The position numbers and the translations under genes are program-made. The notes beneath the pieces are model-generated. The model made no database searches, had not been told where the DNA came from, and was given only the letters and a program-made list of their open reading frames with translations. Positions 8,018 to 17,040 of a DNA stretch of 64,000 bases are shown piece by piece. Source of the DNA: Rhizobium leguminosarum bv. trifolii WSM1325 (GTDB lineage: Bacteria > Pseudomonadota > Alphaproteobacteria > Rhizobiales > Rhizobiaceae). The DNA is taken from contig CP001622.1 in assembly GCA_000023185.1 (NCBI GenBank), positions 4,494,501 to 4,558,500 of the forward strand. Reading direction: 5' to 3'. Numbering within the stretch: the stretch's first letter is position 1; the number at the start of each line of letters is the position of its first letter.

Positions 8018-8491
8018 TTACTTTTTCGAGATGGTGACGAATTTCGTGCCGCGGACACGCGCCGTCACGATGCAGGGATCACCTTCGGTGCGGTCGCAGA
8101 AACGCGGATGCATCTTCATCGCCAGCACCATGTTGCCGAAGCGCTGGACGAAATCGTAGCCATAGATCTGTGCGGTCGCGATCATGAAATAACCGCCTTC
8201 GGCAACCTGCAGGTAGAAATTATAGGTGCAGCCGTCGTCATTGCATTGCGGCCCCTTCTGCCCGTCGCAGGTCAGTTGGCCCTCGTTGACCACGGCGTCG
8301 ATCAGGCCGTCATTGTTGATGTCCTGCCGGATGATGAAGCCGTCGGCAAATTCAGCCGTCTTGCACTGCTCCTGAAAATGTTTCTTCTCGTAGATCTCAG
8401 GATCGGAAATCAGCGATTGCTGACTGAGGGCGACAGCCGGCATGGCAAGCAGCAGGACGATATTCAGAACGGCGAGCACCAGCGTTTTCAC
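8018..8491 (-). CDS. Exported hypothetical protein
   Basis: A 157-residue protein with a clear Sec signal peptide (about residues 1-23, ending A-L-S-Q). The mature part holds six or more cysteines (for example E-Q-C-K, L-T-C-D, Q-C-N-D-D-G-C-T, R-F-C-D, P-C-I-V), suggesting disulfides in the periplasm, and one D-I-N-N-D-G-L-I-D-A-V segment that looks like an EF-hand-type calcium loop. I recognise no named family. It converges on ydcF across repeat B1 and has repeat A1 at its 5' side. Confidence 0.65.
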   Translation of the reverse strand: MKTLVLAVLNIVLLLAMPAVALSQQSLISDPEIYEKKHFQEQCKTAEFADGFIIRQDINNDGLIDAVVNEGQLTCDGQKGPQCNDDGCTYNFYLQVAEGGYFMIATAQIYGYDFVQRFGNMVLAMKMHPRFCDRTEGDPCIVTARVRGTKFVTISKK

Positions 8492-8518
8492 GGCTTTCCT
8501 CTTTGGATAAAGGCTCCT

Positions 8519-8570
8519 AATGCATGTCGCCCAAAACTGTGCAGCGGTTTTGGGACAACGACATGCATTA
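8519..8570 (+). repeat. Family A palindromic repeat, copy A1
   Basis: AATGCATGTCG and CGACATGCATT arms enclose CCCAAAAC and GTTTTGGG inner arms around a GTGCAGCG core. Copies in the window share this layout with compensating changes in the arms, so the foldback rather than the exact sequence is kept. Confidence 0.8.
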
Positions 8571-8663
8571 TATCAAAGACTTCAGCTTTATGGCCGCGCC
8601 GCCTTGCGCCGCCCTTGCCGCCGTGATTGATTCCGCAAAACTTCCGCCGGTTCCGGGGCTCGC

Positions 8664-9299
8664 ATGTCTCTGCTCGTCTATCTCGATTATGCCGGCATTG
8701 CGCTGTTTGCAGCAACAGGCGCGCTCGCCGCCTCGCGCAAGCAACTGGACCTGATCGGTTTTTTGTTTTTCGCCATGGTGACGGGAACGGGCGGCGGCAC
8801 CGTACGCGATATCGTGCTCGGCCGTGTGCCGGTCTTCTGGGTGCTGAACCCCGCCTATATCCTCGTCTGCTGCATCGTCGGCGTCATCGTTTTTTTCACC
8901 GCCCATCTGCTGGAATCGCGCTATCGCCTGCTGATCTGGCTGGATGCGATCGGCCTTGCCGCCTATTGCGTGATCGGCGCCGCCAAGGGCCTCGCCGCCA
9001 CCGGTTCGCCGACCATCGCGATCGTCACCGGCACGCTGACGGCGACCTTCGGCGGCATCCTGCGCGATCTGATGGCAAACGAGCCTTCGGTGTTGTTGAG
9101 GCCGGAAATCTACGTGACCGCAGCCCTTATCGGCGCCGGCGTGTTCACGGCCGCGAATGCGCTCGGAATGCAGCTCTATCTGGCGTCTGCCTGCGGCGTC
9201 GTGGCGGCCTTTGCCGCTCGCGGTGGAGCCCTGTGGTTCGGCTGGACCTTCCCGACCTACAGGCACAAGCCCGGCCGGCATCCCGACGATGTCATGTGA
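8664..9299 (+). CDS. TRIC-type cation channel family protein (UPF0126, YadS-like)
   Basis: A 211-residue membrane protein made of two copies of the UPF0126 repeat, each with three spans. The signature glycine-rich loops are visible in both halves: G-T-G-G-G-T-V-R-D near residue 43 and T-F-G-G-I-L-R-D near residue 129. Bacterial homologues of the TRIC family form trimeric monovalent cation channels. The ATG at 8664 sits after G-G-G-G-C-T-C-G-C, a weak ribosome binding site, but the length matches the family. It stands alone between repeats A1 and A2. Confidence 0.82.
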   Translation: MSLLVYLDYAGIALFAATGALAASRKQLDLIGFLFFAMVTGTGGGTVRDIVLGRVPVFWVLNPAYILVCCIVGVIVFFTAHLLESRYRLLIWLDAIGLAAYCVIGAAKGLAATGSPTIAIVTGTLTATFGGILRDLMANEPSVLLRPEIYVTAALIGAGVFTAANALGMQLYLASACGVVAAFAARGGALWFGWTFPTYRHKPGRHPDDVM

Positions 9300-9303
9300 A
9301 GCC

Positions 9304-9355
9304 TAATGCATGTCGCCCAAAAGTGCGCAGCGGTTTTGGGACAACAATATGCATA
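9304..9355 (+). repeat. Family A palindromic repeat, copy A2
   Basis: Starts AATGCATGTCGCCCAAAAG and closes with GTTTTGGGACAACAATATGCAT; the outer right arm has decayed compared with A1. It lies just after the UPF0126 stop codon. Confidence 0.75.
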
Positions 9356-9413
9356 AAAATAAAGATTTAAAGGGCGTCGTATTAGCCCGATGCGGTGCGA
9401 TGCGCTTTAGTCG

Positions 9414-9830
9414 TCAGCCCTGCTTCGCTCGCAGGCGGATCACCACGTCGACATGGGCGATCTCCATGCCCTCCGGCGGTTCCGGCAGATTGGCGATCGT
9501 CAGGTTGCTGACGGGAATGTCGAGCACCTCGTTCTCGCCTTCGACGAAGAAATGGTGATGGTCGGATATATTGGTGTCGAAATAGGTCTTGGCGCTCTCG
9601 ACGGCGAGAACCCGGATGAGACCGGCTTCGGTGAATTGGTGCAGCGTGTTGTAGACGGTTGCCAAGGAGACTGGCACGCCGGCGGCAACCGCCTCCTCAT
9701 GCAGTTCCTCGACGGTCAAATGCCGATCGCCCTTGGCAAACAGGAGGTCGCCGAGCGCGACACGCTGGCGGGTGGGGCGCAGGCCTGCACCGCGCAGCCT
9801 TACCTCTATTGCGATCGGGAGTGCACCCGT
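9414..9830 (-). CDS. irr: Fur-family iron response regulator Irr
   Basis: A 138-residue Fur-superfamily repressor/activator that controls iron and heme genes in Rhizobiales. The winged helix covers residues 10-80 (R-L-R-G-A-G-L-R-P-T-R-Q-R, S-L-A-T-V-Y-N-T-L), and the C-terminal dimer domain carries the S-D-H-H-H-F-F heme/metal site. The N-terminal heme regulatory motif of Bradyrhizobium Irr is absent, as is usual in Rhizobium. The upstream TTG codon at 9842 is in frame, but CGGAG nine bases before the ATG at 9830 fixes the start there. It is divergent from fabA, a linkage conserved in rhizobia. Confidence 0.93.
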   Translation of the reverse strand, partial: TGALPIAIEVRLRGAGLRPTRQRVALGDLLFAKGDRHLTVEELHEEAVAAGVPVSLATVYNTLHQFTEAGLIRVLAVESAKTYFDTNISDHHHFFVEGENEVLDIPVSNLTIANLPEPPEGMEIAHVDVVIRLRAKQG

Positions 9831-10132
9831 CATCAAAACCAACTCCGGTTATTCTGGCATAAGCAATCATGTTTCTTTAAGGGGTATAACTTTTGCATCG
9901 GAGCCTTTCAATAGTTCAATGGGGACAGGAGCCTGATAAACGCGGCAAAAACGGGCTTTTGACGCAAATAGGTCTGGTCCCGGCCCTAGCCTTCCTGTAT
10001 GCGACCACCAAATAATGGCGCAAGCCTGGTCCGGGGCGATGAATGAAGCTGCCTTGCTCGTGCTTCATTTTCTGAAGAACTTGGACTACACGTTCACATC
10101 CATCGGCTTGATGCGGGAGGAAAAGAAACTTT
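9831..10132. other. irr-fabA divergent intergenic region
   Basis: 302 bp with no gene. It must hold both promoters. I see an exact 8-bp inverted repeat AATGAAGC/GCTTCATT (10042-10049 and 10062-10069) in what is probably the fabA leader, and no convincing Irr box. Confidence 0.4.
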
Positions 10133-10648
10133 ATGACGACCAGACAGTCCAGCTTCTCGTATGAAGAACTCATCGCTTGCGCACATGGCGAGCTGTTCGG
10201 GCCCGGCAATGCGCAGCTGCCCCTGCCGCCCATGCTGATGGTTCACCGCATCACGGACATTTCCGAAACGGGCGGCACCTTCGATAAGGGCTACCTCCGG
10301 GCCGAATACGACGTACGCCCCGACGACTGGTATTTCCCCTGCCATTTCGAAGGCAATCCGATCATGCCGGGCTGCCTCGGTCTCGACGGAATGTGGCAGC
10401 TGACCGGTTTCTTTCTAGGCTGGCTCGGCGAGCAAGGCCGAGGCATGGCGCTTTCGACCGGCGAAGTGAAATTCAAGGGCATGGTCCGGCCACAGACGAA
10501 GCTGATCGAATATGGCATCGACTTCAAGCGTGTCATGCGCGGCCGTCTGGTCCTCGGCACGGCCGACGGCTGGCTAAAGGCGGACGGCGAGACCATATAT
10601 CAGGCGGCCGACCTTCGCGTCGGTCTATCGAAAGACAAGGCGGCCTGA
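10133..10648 (+). CDS. fabA: 3-hydroxydecanoyl-ACP dehydratase/isomerase
   Basis: A 171-residue hotdog-fold enzyme that dehydrates 3-hydroxydecanoyl-ACP and isomerises trans-2 to cis-3-decenoyl-ACP, the branch point of anaerobic unsaturated fatty acid synthesis. The catalytic His is in [13 protein letters not shown] (about residue 68-80) and the catalytic Asp in [16 protein letters not shown] lies 11 bases before the ATG. It leads the fabA-fabB-fabI cluster. Confidence 0.96.
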   Translation: MTTRQSSFSYEELIACAHGELFGPGNAQLPLPPMLMVHRITDISETGGTFDKGYLRAEYDVRPDDWYFPCHFEGNPIMPGCLGLDGMWQLTGFFLGWLGEQGRGMALSTGEVKFKGMVRPQTKLIEYGIDFKRVMRGRLVLGTADGWLKADGETIYQAADLRVGLSKDKAA

Positions 10649-10693
10649 AACCGCATTTCGAGCGGCTGACGAAAACAACAAAGGTTTGATCAG

Positions 10694-11926
10694 ATGAGAC
10701 GGGTAGTTGTCACGGGCCTGGGTGTCGTGTCCTCGATCGGAAACGACGCGGCCGAAGTCACCGAATCCTTGCGGCAGGCAAAGTCGGGTATCTCCTTTTC
10801 GAGCGATTTCGCCGAACATGGGTTCAAGTGCCAGGTCTGGGGCAGTCCGAAGCTCGGTTCGGCGGAACTTGCCGAACTGGTCGACCGCCGCGCCATGCGC
10901 TTCCTGTCGCAGGGCGGCGCCTGGAACCATGTCGCCATGAAACAGGCACTTGCCGATTCCGGCCTGGAAGAGAAAGACTACGCTCAGAACGAGCGTACCG
11001 GCATCATCATGGGCTCCGGCGGTCCGTCCACCCGCACCCTGATCGAAGCTGCCGAGATCACCATAAAAAATAACAGCCCGAAACGCATCGGCCCCTTCGC
11101 CGTGCCGAAGGCGATGTCCTCGACCGCATCGGCCACGCTCGCCACCTGGTTCAAGATCCACGGCGTAAATTATTCGATCTCGTCGGCCTGCTCGACCTCG
11201 GCGCATTGCATCGGCAACGCCGCCGAGATGATCCAGTGGGGCAAGCAGGACGTGATGTTCGCCGGCGGCCACGAGGATCTCGACTGGACGATGTCCAACC
11301 TCTTCGACGCCATGGGCGCCATGTCCTCCAAATATAACGACACGCCGGACAGCGCCTCGCGCGCCTATGATGTCAACCGCGACGGTTTCGTCATCGCCGG
11401 CGGCGCCGGCGTGCTGGTGCTTGAGGAGCTGGAGCGCGCTAAGGCCCGCGGTGCCAAGATCTACGCAGAAATCGTCGGCTACGGCGCAACCTCGGACGGC
11501 TACGACATGGTCGCCCCCTCGGGCGAAGGCGCTATCCGCTGCATGCGCCAGGCGCTCGCCACCGTCAAAGGCGACGTCGACTACGTCAACACCCACGGCA
11601 CATCGACGCCGGTCGGCGACAGCAAGGAAATCGGCGCCATCCGCGAAGTGTTCGGCTCGAAGATCCCGCATATCCAGTCGACCAAGTCGCTGACCGGCCA
11701 TTCGCTTGGCGCTGCCGGGGTGCAGGAATCGATCTATTCCCTGCTGATGATGCAGCAAGGCTTCATCGGCGAAAGCGCTCATATCACCGAGCTCGATCCC
11801 GAATTCGAAGGTGTCCCGATCGTGCGCAAGCGCATCGACGACGCCAAGATCGACATTGCCCTCTCCAATTCCTTCGGCTTCGGTGGCACCAACGCCACGC
11901 TCGTCTTCCAGCGTTATAACGGATAA
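10694..11926 (+). CDS. fabB: 3-oxoacyl-ACP synthase I (KAS I)
   Basis: A 410-residue thiolase-fold condensing enzyme that extends cis-3-decenoyl-ACP made by FabA. The Cys-His-His triad is complete: S-S-A-C-S-T-S near residue 163, [11 protein letters not shown] near 297, and [12 protein letters not shown] near 332. It follows fabA after 45 bp and ends four bases before fabI, so the three are almost surely co-transcribed. Confidence 0.96.
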   Translation: MRRVVVTGLGVVSSIGNDAAEVTESLRQAKSGISFSSDFAEHGFKCQVWGSPKLGSAELAELVDRRAMRFLSQGGAWNHVAMKQALADSGLEEKDYAQNERTGIIMGSGGPSTRTLIEAAEITIKNNSPKRIGPFAVPKAMSSTASATLATWFKIHGVNYSISSACSTSAHCIGNAAEMIQWGKQDVMFAGGHEDLDWTMSNLFDAMGAMSSKYNDTPDSASRAYDVNRDGFVIAGGAGVLVLEELERAKARGAKIYAEIVGYGATSDGYDMVAPSGEGAIRCMRQALATVKGDVDYVNTHGTSTPVGDSKEIGAIREVFGSKIPHIQSTKSLTGHSLGAAGVQESIYSLLMMQQGFIGESAHITELDPEFEGVPIVRKRIDDAKIDIALSNSFGFGGTNATLVFQRYNG

Positions 11927-11930
11927 TAAT

Positions 11931-12737
11931 ATGACGGGATTCATGCAGGGTAAGCGCGGGCTCGTTATGGGCGTCGCCAATAACCACTCGATCGCCTGGG
12001 GGATTTCAAAAGCTCTCGCCGCACAGGGTGCGGAACTCGCCTTCACCTATCAGGGCGATGCGCTCGGCAAGCGCGTCAAGCCGCTTGCTGCCGAGGTCAA
12101 CTCGGATTTCGTGCTGCCCTGCGACGTCGAGGACGTCGCCTCGGTCGATGCCGTGGTCGACGCGATCAAGGAGCGCTGGGGCAAGCTCGATTTCATCGTC
12201 CATGCCATCGGTTTTTCCGACAAGAACGAGCTGAAGGGTCTCTACGCCGATACGACGCGGGAGAATTTCAGCCGCACCATGGTCATTTCCTGTTTCTCCT
12301 TCACCGAGATCGCCAAGCGCTGCGCTCCGTTGATGGAAGATGGTGGTGCGATGCTGACGCTGACCTATAATGGCTCGACGCGCGTCATCCCGAACTACAA
12401 CGTCATGGGGGTTGCCAAGGCAGCGCTCGAGGCTTCGGTGCGTTATCTCGCTGCCGACTACGGCCCGCGCGGCATCCGCGTCAATGCCATTTCCGCCGGC
12501 CCGATCCGTACGCTTGCCGGCGCCGGCATCTCCGATGCGCGCGCGATCCTCTCCTGGAACCAGCGCAATGCGCCGCTGCGCAAGACCGTGACCATCGATC
12601 AGGTCGGCAACTCGGCTCTCTACCTGCTCTCCGACCTTTCCTCCGGCGTCACCGGCGAAATCCACTTCGTCGACGCCGGCTTCAACGTCACCTCCATGCC
12701 GACGCTGGAAACGCTGAGCAAAGCGGACGTCGAGTAA
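11931..12737 (+). CDS. fabI: Enoyl-ACP reductase, NADH-dependent
   Basis: A 268-residue SDR-fold enzyme that reduces trans-2-enoyl-ACP, the last step of each elongation cycle. The modified glycine motif G-V-A-N-N-H-S-I-A-W-G is near residue 13-23, and the catalytic Y-N-V-M-G-V-A-K block is near 157-164. The frame is open back to 11811 inside fabB, but the ATG at 11931, directly after the fabB stop, gives the family's usual N-terminus. FabI is the target of triclosan-type inhibitors. Confidence 0.95.
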   Translation: MTGFMQGKRGLVMGVANNHSIAWGISKALAAQGAELAFTYQGDALGKRVKPLAAEVNSDFVLPCDVEDVASVDAVVDAIKERWGKLDFIVHAIGFSDKNELKGLYADTTRENFSRTMVISCFSFTEIAKRCAPLMEDGGAMLTLTYNGSTRVIPNYNVMGVAKAALEASVRYLAADYGPRGIRVNAISAGPIRTLAGAGISDARAILSWNQRNAPLRKTVTIDQVGNSALYLLSDLSSGVTGEIHFVDAGFNVTSMPTLETLSKADVE

Positions 12738-12761
12738 ACGGCTACCCCATTTGAAACTCAA

Positions 12762-12795
12762 AGGCCGTGCGCAGATGATGCGCACGGCCTTTTTG
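12762..12795 (+). terminator. Intrinsic terminator of the fabABI operon
   Basis: AGGCCGTGCGCA and TGCGCACGGCCT form a 12-bp stem with a 5-base loop, followed by a T run, 24 bp after the fabI stop. Confidence 0.92.
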
Positions 12796-12834
12796 TTGTT
12801 CGATGATAGGATCAGCGTCGAAGCCGCCTGAGCC

Positions 12835-13851
12835 CTATTTCTTCGCCCAGAGAACCTTGAACCGGGCGTTGCGGCAGGTTTCGCCGCTTTCCTTGAAATT
12901 CGCCGCCAGAACTGGCTCGTATGGCAGGCCGCGATTGGCGACGAGCAGCAGGCGGCCGCCGCCGCGAAGGGCGGATGCGGCCGTCTTGATCATTGCCTGG
13001 CCGAGCGCCGGATCGGCCGCGTGTCCCTCATGGAAGGGTGGGTTCATGATGACGAGATCGTATTTGTCTTTGACCGGCTCACCCGCCAGATCGTGCCAGA
13101 AGAAGCGTGCAGGCGCGTTCGGGCAGTTCTTAGCCAGATTACCCCTGGCAGCCTCCAAAGCCGCGTGATCGGCCTCGTAGAGGTCGAGACGCGTCAGTCC
13201 ACGCGACTTCTGCGCCTGCTCGACGGAGAGATAGCCCCATCCGGCGCCGAAATCCGCAACGTCGCCGGTGAAATCCTCAGGCAGGCGCGACGCCAGCAGC
13301 TCCGATCCTGCATCGATGCGGTCATGCGAGAACATGCCTGGAGTCGCTTGGAAACGACCATCGACGCGGACCGGCGCCTTTGCCAGCTTGGAGATAATCT
13401 CGTCTGCATCCGCCGGCCGGCCGAACCAGAAGGCGACGCCGTGATATTTCGGCATATAGTCGACGGCAATATTGAAACCTTCCATCCGCTTGCGTAGCGG
13501 CTGGATGCCGTCTTCCTTGGCGCCGGCAACGACGATCAGGCCGCCGAGCCGGGTGCGGGCGATCGCAGCGGCGAGATTGGCCTCGTTCTCGCCCTTGTGC
13601 TTGGTGCAGAGCACCAGAGCCGCATCGTAGTCTTCGCCGTCGATCTCCGGCTTCGCTTCGATCCGCTGGGCCAGCAGCTGCCGATAGAGCGGCCGGAAGC
13701 CCTGGACGGCGCTGAGCGAGGCGGCAAAGCCTTCCGGCAGCGCAAAGCCTGCCTCGGCGCCGAGGAAGAGCACGCGCTCGCCCTCGCCGGGCGCCGCGAC
13801 TGTGCCGCTGGCAAAGGGATGGAACAGGGTCTTCAGCGTCTCGCTGCTCAT
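12835..13851 (-). CDS. rsmC: Class I SAM-dependent methyltransferase, RsmC-like
   Basis: A 338-residue protein of the RsmC/RlmG type, which methylate guanine in rRNA (RsmC acts on 16S G1207). The C-terminal half holds the SAM site D-F-G-A-G-W-G-Y-L-S and the catalytic N-P-P-F-H motif of N2-guanine methyltransferases; the N-terminal half is the degenerate duplicated domain of the family. The frame is open to 13908, but those extra codons are read from repeat A3, so the ATG at 13851 is chosen. Substrate assignment rests on family likeness. Confidence 0.8.
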   Translation of the reverse strand: MSSETLKTLFHPFASGTVAAPGEGERVLFLGAEAGFALPEGFAASLSAVQGFRPLYRQLLAQRIEAKPEIDGEDYDAALVLCTKHKGENEANLAAAIARTRLGGLIVVAGAKEDGIQPLRKRMEGFNIAVDYMPKYHGVAFWFGRPADADEIISKLAKAPVRVDGRFQATPGMFSHDRIDAGSELLASRLPEDFTGDVADFGAGWGYLSVEQAQKSRGLTRLDLYEADHAALEAARGNLAKNCPNAPARFFWHDLAGEPVKDKYDLVIMNPPFHEGHAADPALGQAMIKTAASALRGGGRLLLVANRGLPYEPVLAANFKESGETCRNARFKVLWAKK

Positions 13852-13866
13852 GGTCTCGTCTCGTCC

Positions 13867-13920
13867 TAAAGCATGTCGCGCAAAAGTGTTCAGCGGTTTT
13901 GCGAGCACGACATGCGCAAA
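13867..13920 (+). repeat. Family A palindromic repeat, copy A3
   Basis: GCATGTCGCGCAAAAG and the returning arm CGGTTTTGCG...ACGACATGC. It directly precedes repeat B2, forming an A-B composite between rsmC and pnp. Confidence 0.78.
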
Positions 13921-13941
13921 ACCAAAGACCTGAAGTGCGGC

Positions 13942-14046
13942 TAGAGCGCCGCGCGTCTTTTCAGACGCGCTAAGGACGCTCTATCACTTTGAATCTGCGC
14001 ATAACCCTTTCCGAAAATCGATTCCGACTTTCGGGGTTATGCGCTA
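13942..14046 (+). repeat. Family B palindromic repeat, copy B2
   Basis: A complete B element: GCGCGTCTTTTCAGACGCGC hairpin, GGACGCTCTATCACTTTGAA linker, and a GCGCATAACCC...GGGTTATGCGC hairpin with the ATCGATTCCGA loop. Followed at 14047-14075 by the GCGATCTGAAAGATCGC tail. Confidence 0.82.
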
Positions 14047-14080
14047 GCGATCTGAAAGATCGCGCCGCGCTTTAGGATAC

Positions 14081-14110
14081 AAAAAAGGGCGCGGAAGCAT
14101 TCCCGCGCCC
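14081..14110 (-). terminator. Intrinsic terminator of pnp
   Basis: On the minus strand GGGCGCGG and CCGCGCCC form a stem with an 8-base loop followed by six T residues. It lies 22 bp beyond the pnp stop codon. Confidence 0.9.
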
Positions 14111-14132
14111 GGTATTGAATCTCGAAGGCGGC

Positions 14133-16271
14133 TTATTCGGCCGCTTCTTCCTTCTTCTTCTCGTTCGGGATTTCCTGGCCGGTGGCCTGGTCGACGACCT
14201 TCATCGACAGGCGAACCTTGCCGCGTTCGTCGAAGCCGAGCAGCTTGACCCAGACCTTGTCGCCTTCCTTGACGACGTCCTGCGTCTTAGCAACACGCTC
14301 GGAAGCGAGCTGCGAGATGTGGACGAGGCCGTCACGGGCACCGAAGAAGTTGACGAAGGCGCCGAAGTCGGCGGTCTTGACGACCGTGCCTTCGTAGACC
14401 TGGCCGATCTCAGGCTCGGCGACGATCGAGTGGATCCACTTGCGGGCCGCTTCGATTTCCTTGCCCGAAGACGAGGCGATCTTGACGGTGCCGTCATCCT
14501 CGATGTTGATCTTCGCGCCGGTCTTTTCGACGATTTCGCGAATGACCTTGCCGCCGGAGCCGATGACTTCACGGATCTTGTCGACCGGGATGTTCATGAC
14601 TTCGATGCGCGGAGCGAATTCGCCGAGCTGGCCGCGGCTTTCGGTGATGGCCTTGGACATTTCGCCGAGGATGTGGACACGACCGCCCTGGGCTTGGCCA
14701 AGGGCGACCTTCATGATCTCTTCGGTGATACCGGTGATCTTGATGTCCATCTGCAGCGAGGTGATGCCGTCGGCGGTACCGGCGACCTTGAAGTCCATAT
14801 CGCCGAGGTGGTCTTCGTCACCGAGAATGTCGGACAGGACAGCGAAGCGATCGCCTTCCAGGATCAGACCCATGGCGATACCGGCAACCGGCTTTGCCAG
14901 CGGAACGCCGGCGTCCATCAAAGCGAGCGAGGTACCGCAGACGGTCGCCATCGAGGACGAACCATTCGACTCGGTGATCTCGGAGACGACGCGCAGCGTG
15001 TAGGGGAATTGCTCAGGCGTCGGCAGCATCGGACGGATCGCGCGCCATGCGAGCTTGCCGTGGCCGATTTCGCGGCGACCCGGGGAGCCCATGCGGCCGG
15101 TCTCGCCAACCGAGTAGGGAGGGAAGTTGTAATGGAGCAGGAAGCGCTCCTTGTACATGCCCGTCAGACTGTCGACATACTGCTCGTCTTCGCCGGTGCC
15201 GAGCGTGGCAACCACGATCGCCTGGGTTTCGCCGCGGGTGAAGAGTGCCGAACCGTGGGTGCGCGGCAGAAGGCCGACTTCCGAAACGATCGGACGAACG
15301 GTTTCGAGGTTGCGGCCGTCGATGCGGCTCTTGGTGTCGAGGATGTTCCAGCGGACGATCTTCGCCTGCAGATGCTTGAAGATCGCGCCGACTTCCTCGG
15401 CCGTGTACTTGGCTTCGCCTTCCTCGGGGAGGAAATGCGCCTTCACCTTCGCCTTGACGGCGTCGACGGCGGCGTAGCGATCAGCCTTCTGGGTGATCTT
15501 GTAGGCTTCGCGAAGTTCACCTTCGGCAAGGCCGAGCATTTCGGTTTCGAGAGCGGAGTAGTCTGCCGGCTGGAAGTCGCGCGGCTCCTTGGCGGCCACT
15601 TCGGCGAGCTTGATGATCGCGTCGAGAACCGGCTGGAAGCCCTTGTGGCCGAACATGACGGCGCCGAGCATGATGTCTTCGTTAAGTTCCTTGGCTTCGG
15701 ATTCCACCATCAGCACGGCGTCATAGGTGCCGGCGACGACGAGGTCGAGGCTCGATTCGTCCATCTCGTCGAGATGCGGGTTGAGAACGTATTCGCCGTT
15801 GATGTAGCCGACGCGCGCACCGCCGACGGGGCCCATGAAGGGAACGCCGGACAGCGTCAGCGCAGCCGAGGTGGCAACCATCGACAGCACGTCGGGATCG
15901 TTTTCGAGGTCATGCTGGATAACGGTAACGACAACCTGCGTGTCGTTCTTGTAGCCCTCAGGGAAGAGCGGGCGGATCGGGCGGTCGATCAGGCGGGAAA
16001 CCAGGGTTTCCTTTTCGCTCGGACGGCCTTCGCGCTTGAAATAGCCGCCGGGGATCTTGCCGGCGGCATAGGTCTTTTCCTGGTAGTTGACGGTGAGCGG
16101 AAAGAAGTCCTGGCCGGCCTTCGGCGCCTTGGCCGAAACGACGGTGGCGAGAACGACGGTTTCGCCGTAGGTGGCGAGAACGGCGCCGTCGGCCTGACGG
16201 GCGATCTTGCCGGTTTCGAGTTTCAGCGGGCGGCCAGCCCACTCGATTTCCACTGTGTGTGTATCAAACAT
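14133..16271 (-). CDS. pnp: Polyribonucleotide nucleotidyltransferase (PNPase)
   Basis: A 712-residue phosphorolytic 3'-5' exoribonuclease and degradosome partner. It has two RNase PH domains (about 5-230 and 310-540), a KH domain with [11 protein letters not shown] near 560, and an S1 domain (G-x-V-x-x-x-x-D-F-G-A-F-V) near 625-690; the tail is Lys/Glu-rich. The frame is open to 16343, but GAAGGA eight bases before the ATG at 16271 sets the start. It lies downstream of rpsO as in most bacteria, with hairpins in the leader that could serve RNase III processing and autocontrol. Confidence 0.96.
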   Translation of the reverse strand: MFDTHTVEIEWAGRPLKLETGKIARQADGAVLATYGETVVLATVVSAKAPKAGQDFFPLTVNYQEKTYAAGKIPGGYFKREGRPSEKETLVSRLIDRPIRPLFPEGYKNDTQVVVTVIQHDLENDPDVLSMVATSAALTLSGVPFMGPVGGARVGYINGEYVLNPHLDEMDESSLDLVVAGTYDAVLMVESEAKELNEDIMLGAVMFGHKGFQPVLDAIIKLAEVAAKEPRDFQPADYSALETEMLGLAEGELREAYKITQKADRYAAVDAVKAKVKAHFLPEEGEAKYTAEEVGAIFKHLQAKIVRWNILDTKSRIDGRNLETVRPIVSEVGLLPRTHGSALFTRGETQAIVVATLGTGEDEQYVDSLTGMYKERFLLHYNFPPYSVGETGRMGSPGRREIGHGKLAWRAIRPMLPTPEQFPYTLRVVSEITESNGSSSMATVCGTSLALMDAGVPLAKPVAGIAMGLILEGDRFAVLSDILGDEDHLGDMDFKVAGTADGITSLQMDIKITGITEEIMKVALGQAQGGRVHILGEMSKAITESRGQLGEFAPRIEVMNIPVDKIREVIGSGGKVIREIVEKTGAKINIEDDGTVKIASSSGKEIEAARKWIHSIVAEPEIGQVYEGTVVKTADFGAFVNFFGARDGLVHISQLASERVAKTQDVVKEGDKVWVKLLGFDERGKVRLSMKVVDQATGQEIPNEKKKEEAAE

Positions 16272-16385
16272 GTCTTGTCCTTCAATGCGGGAGCACGCGC
16301 CATCGCCGATATCAAGGCGCAGCGCACAGTCGACCGCAATCAATGTGACGTATCACGGGCAAGACAACGGGAGGCTTTTCATCCT

Positions 16386-16414
16386 CGGTTTCCTCAGGCA
16401 TTCCTGAGAAACCG
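16386..16414 (-). other. Hairpin in the pnp leader
   Basis: CGGTTT and CTCAGG segments pair with CCTGAG and AAACCG, a 12-bp stem with one bulged base and a CATT loop, about 115 nt upstream of pnp. In E. coli the pnp leader hairpin is cut by RNase III and mediates autoregulation; the position here suggests the same. The rest of 16272-16584 holds no gene. Confidence 0.5.
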
Positions 16415-16584
16415 GGCCAAAGCTCATTGACAAGCCTTGGCCGAAAGCATCCGGCAATCCTGCCCCATGACAGGTCAACGGTTGGTTTGGCAGAACCGGC
16501 CCATCCGGGTCTGCCGGTCTTTCCACCGCTAAAAGATAGGGCGCGGCTGGAACATTTCATCGGGAGACGTGTCCCGAAACAGAT

Positions 16585-16613
16585 CCGGCGGGCGCTCGGA
16601 AAGCGCCCGCCGG
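16585..16613 (-). terminator. Strong rpsO-pnp intercistronic hairpin
   Basis: A perfect 12-bp GC-rich stem (CCGGCGGGCGCT with AGCGCCCGCCGG) with a 5-base loop lies six bases beyond the rpsO stop. There is no long U run, so it is more likely a partial terminator or a processing/stability structure than a full stop. Confidence 0.6.
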
Positions 16614-16619
16614 ACAATC

Positions 16620-16889
16620 TTAGCGGCGGATACCCAGGCTGGTGATCAGCTTGGAATAGCGGCCTTCATCCTTCTTCTTGAGATAATCAAGAAGCGAGCG
16701 GCGGCTCGAAACCATCGTCAACAGGCCACGGCGGGAATGGTTATCCTTCTTGTGGTCCTTGAAGTGTTCGGTCAGGTTATTGATGCGTTCGGTCAGGATA
16801 GCGACCTGGACTTCCGGAGAACCGGTATCGCCTTCAACGGTCGCATATTCCTTGATCAGCGCAGACTTGCGCTCAGCAGTGATCGACAT
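16620..16889 (-). CDS. rpsO: 30S ribosomal protein S15
   Basis: An 89-residue S15 (family length), beginning M-S-I-T-A-E-R-K and holding the family signature [11 protein letters not shown] near residues 46-56. It binds the 16S rRNA central domain and nucleates platform assembly. The frame is open to 16928, but AAGGAT eight bases before the ATG at 16889 gives the family N-terminus. Co-directional with pnp, and with truB and rbfA upstream. Confidence 0.97.
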   Translation of the reverse strand: MSITAERKSALIKEYATVEGDTGSPEVQVAILTERINNLTEHFKDHKKDNHSRRGLLTMVSSRRSLLDYLKKKDEGRYSKLITSLGIRR

Positions 16890-17040
16890 CGGGTTATCCT
16901 TTCTAAGAGGAGGAGATAAAGTCGCCAAAAGCCGGGATGTCGTCCAGCTTTGGCCGTGAATGCAAACGGGCGTACCCGATGCTGGCGCTGCCTATAAACC
17001 AAATATGGATCGATGGAAAGAGGGGTCGTCCTTGGCGGCT

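Noticed and set aside
14115..14132. Possible further minus-strand coding after pnp
   Set aside because: Only the terminator and repeats A3-B2 lie between pnp and rsmC.
14115..16430. 771-codon plus-strand ORF opposite pnp
   Set aside because: It mirrors pnp codon for codon; the long opposite frame arises from the GC-rich third-position bias. No ribosome binding site or family likeness.
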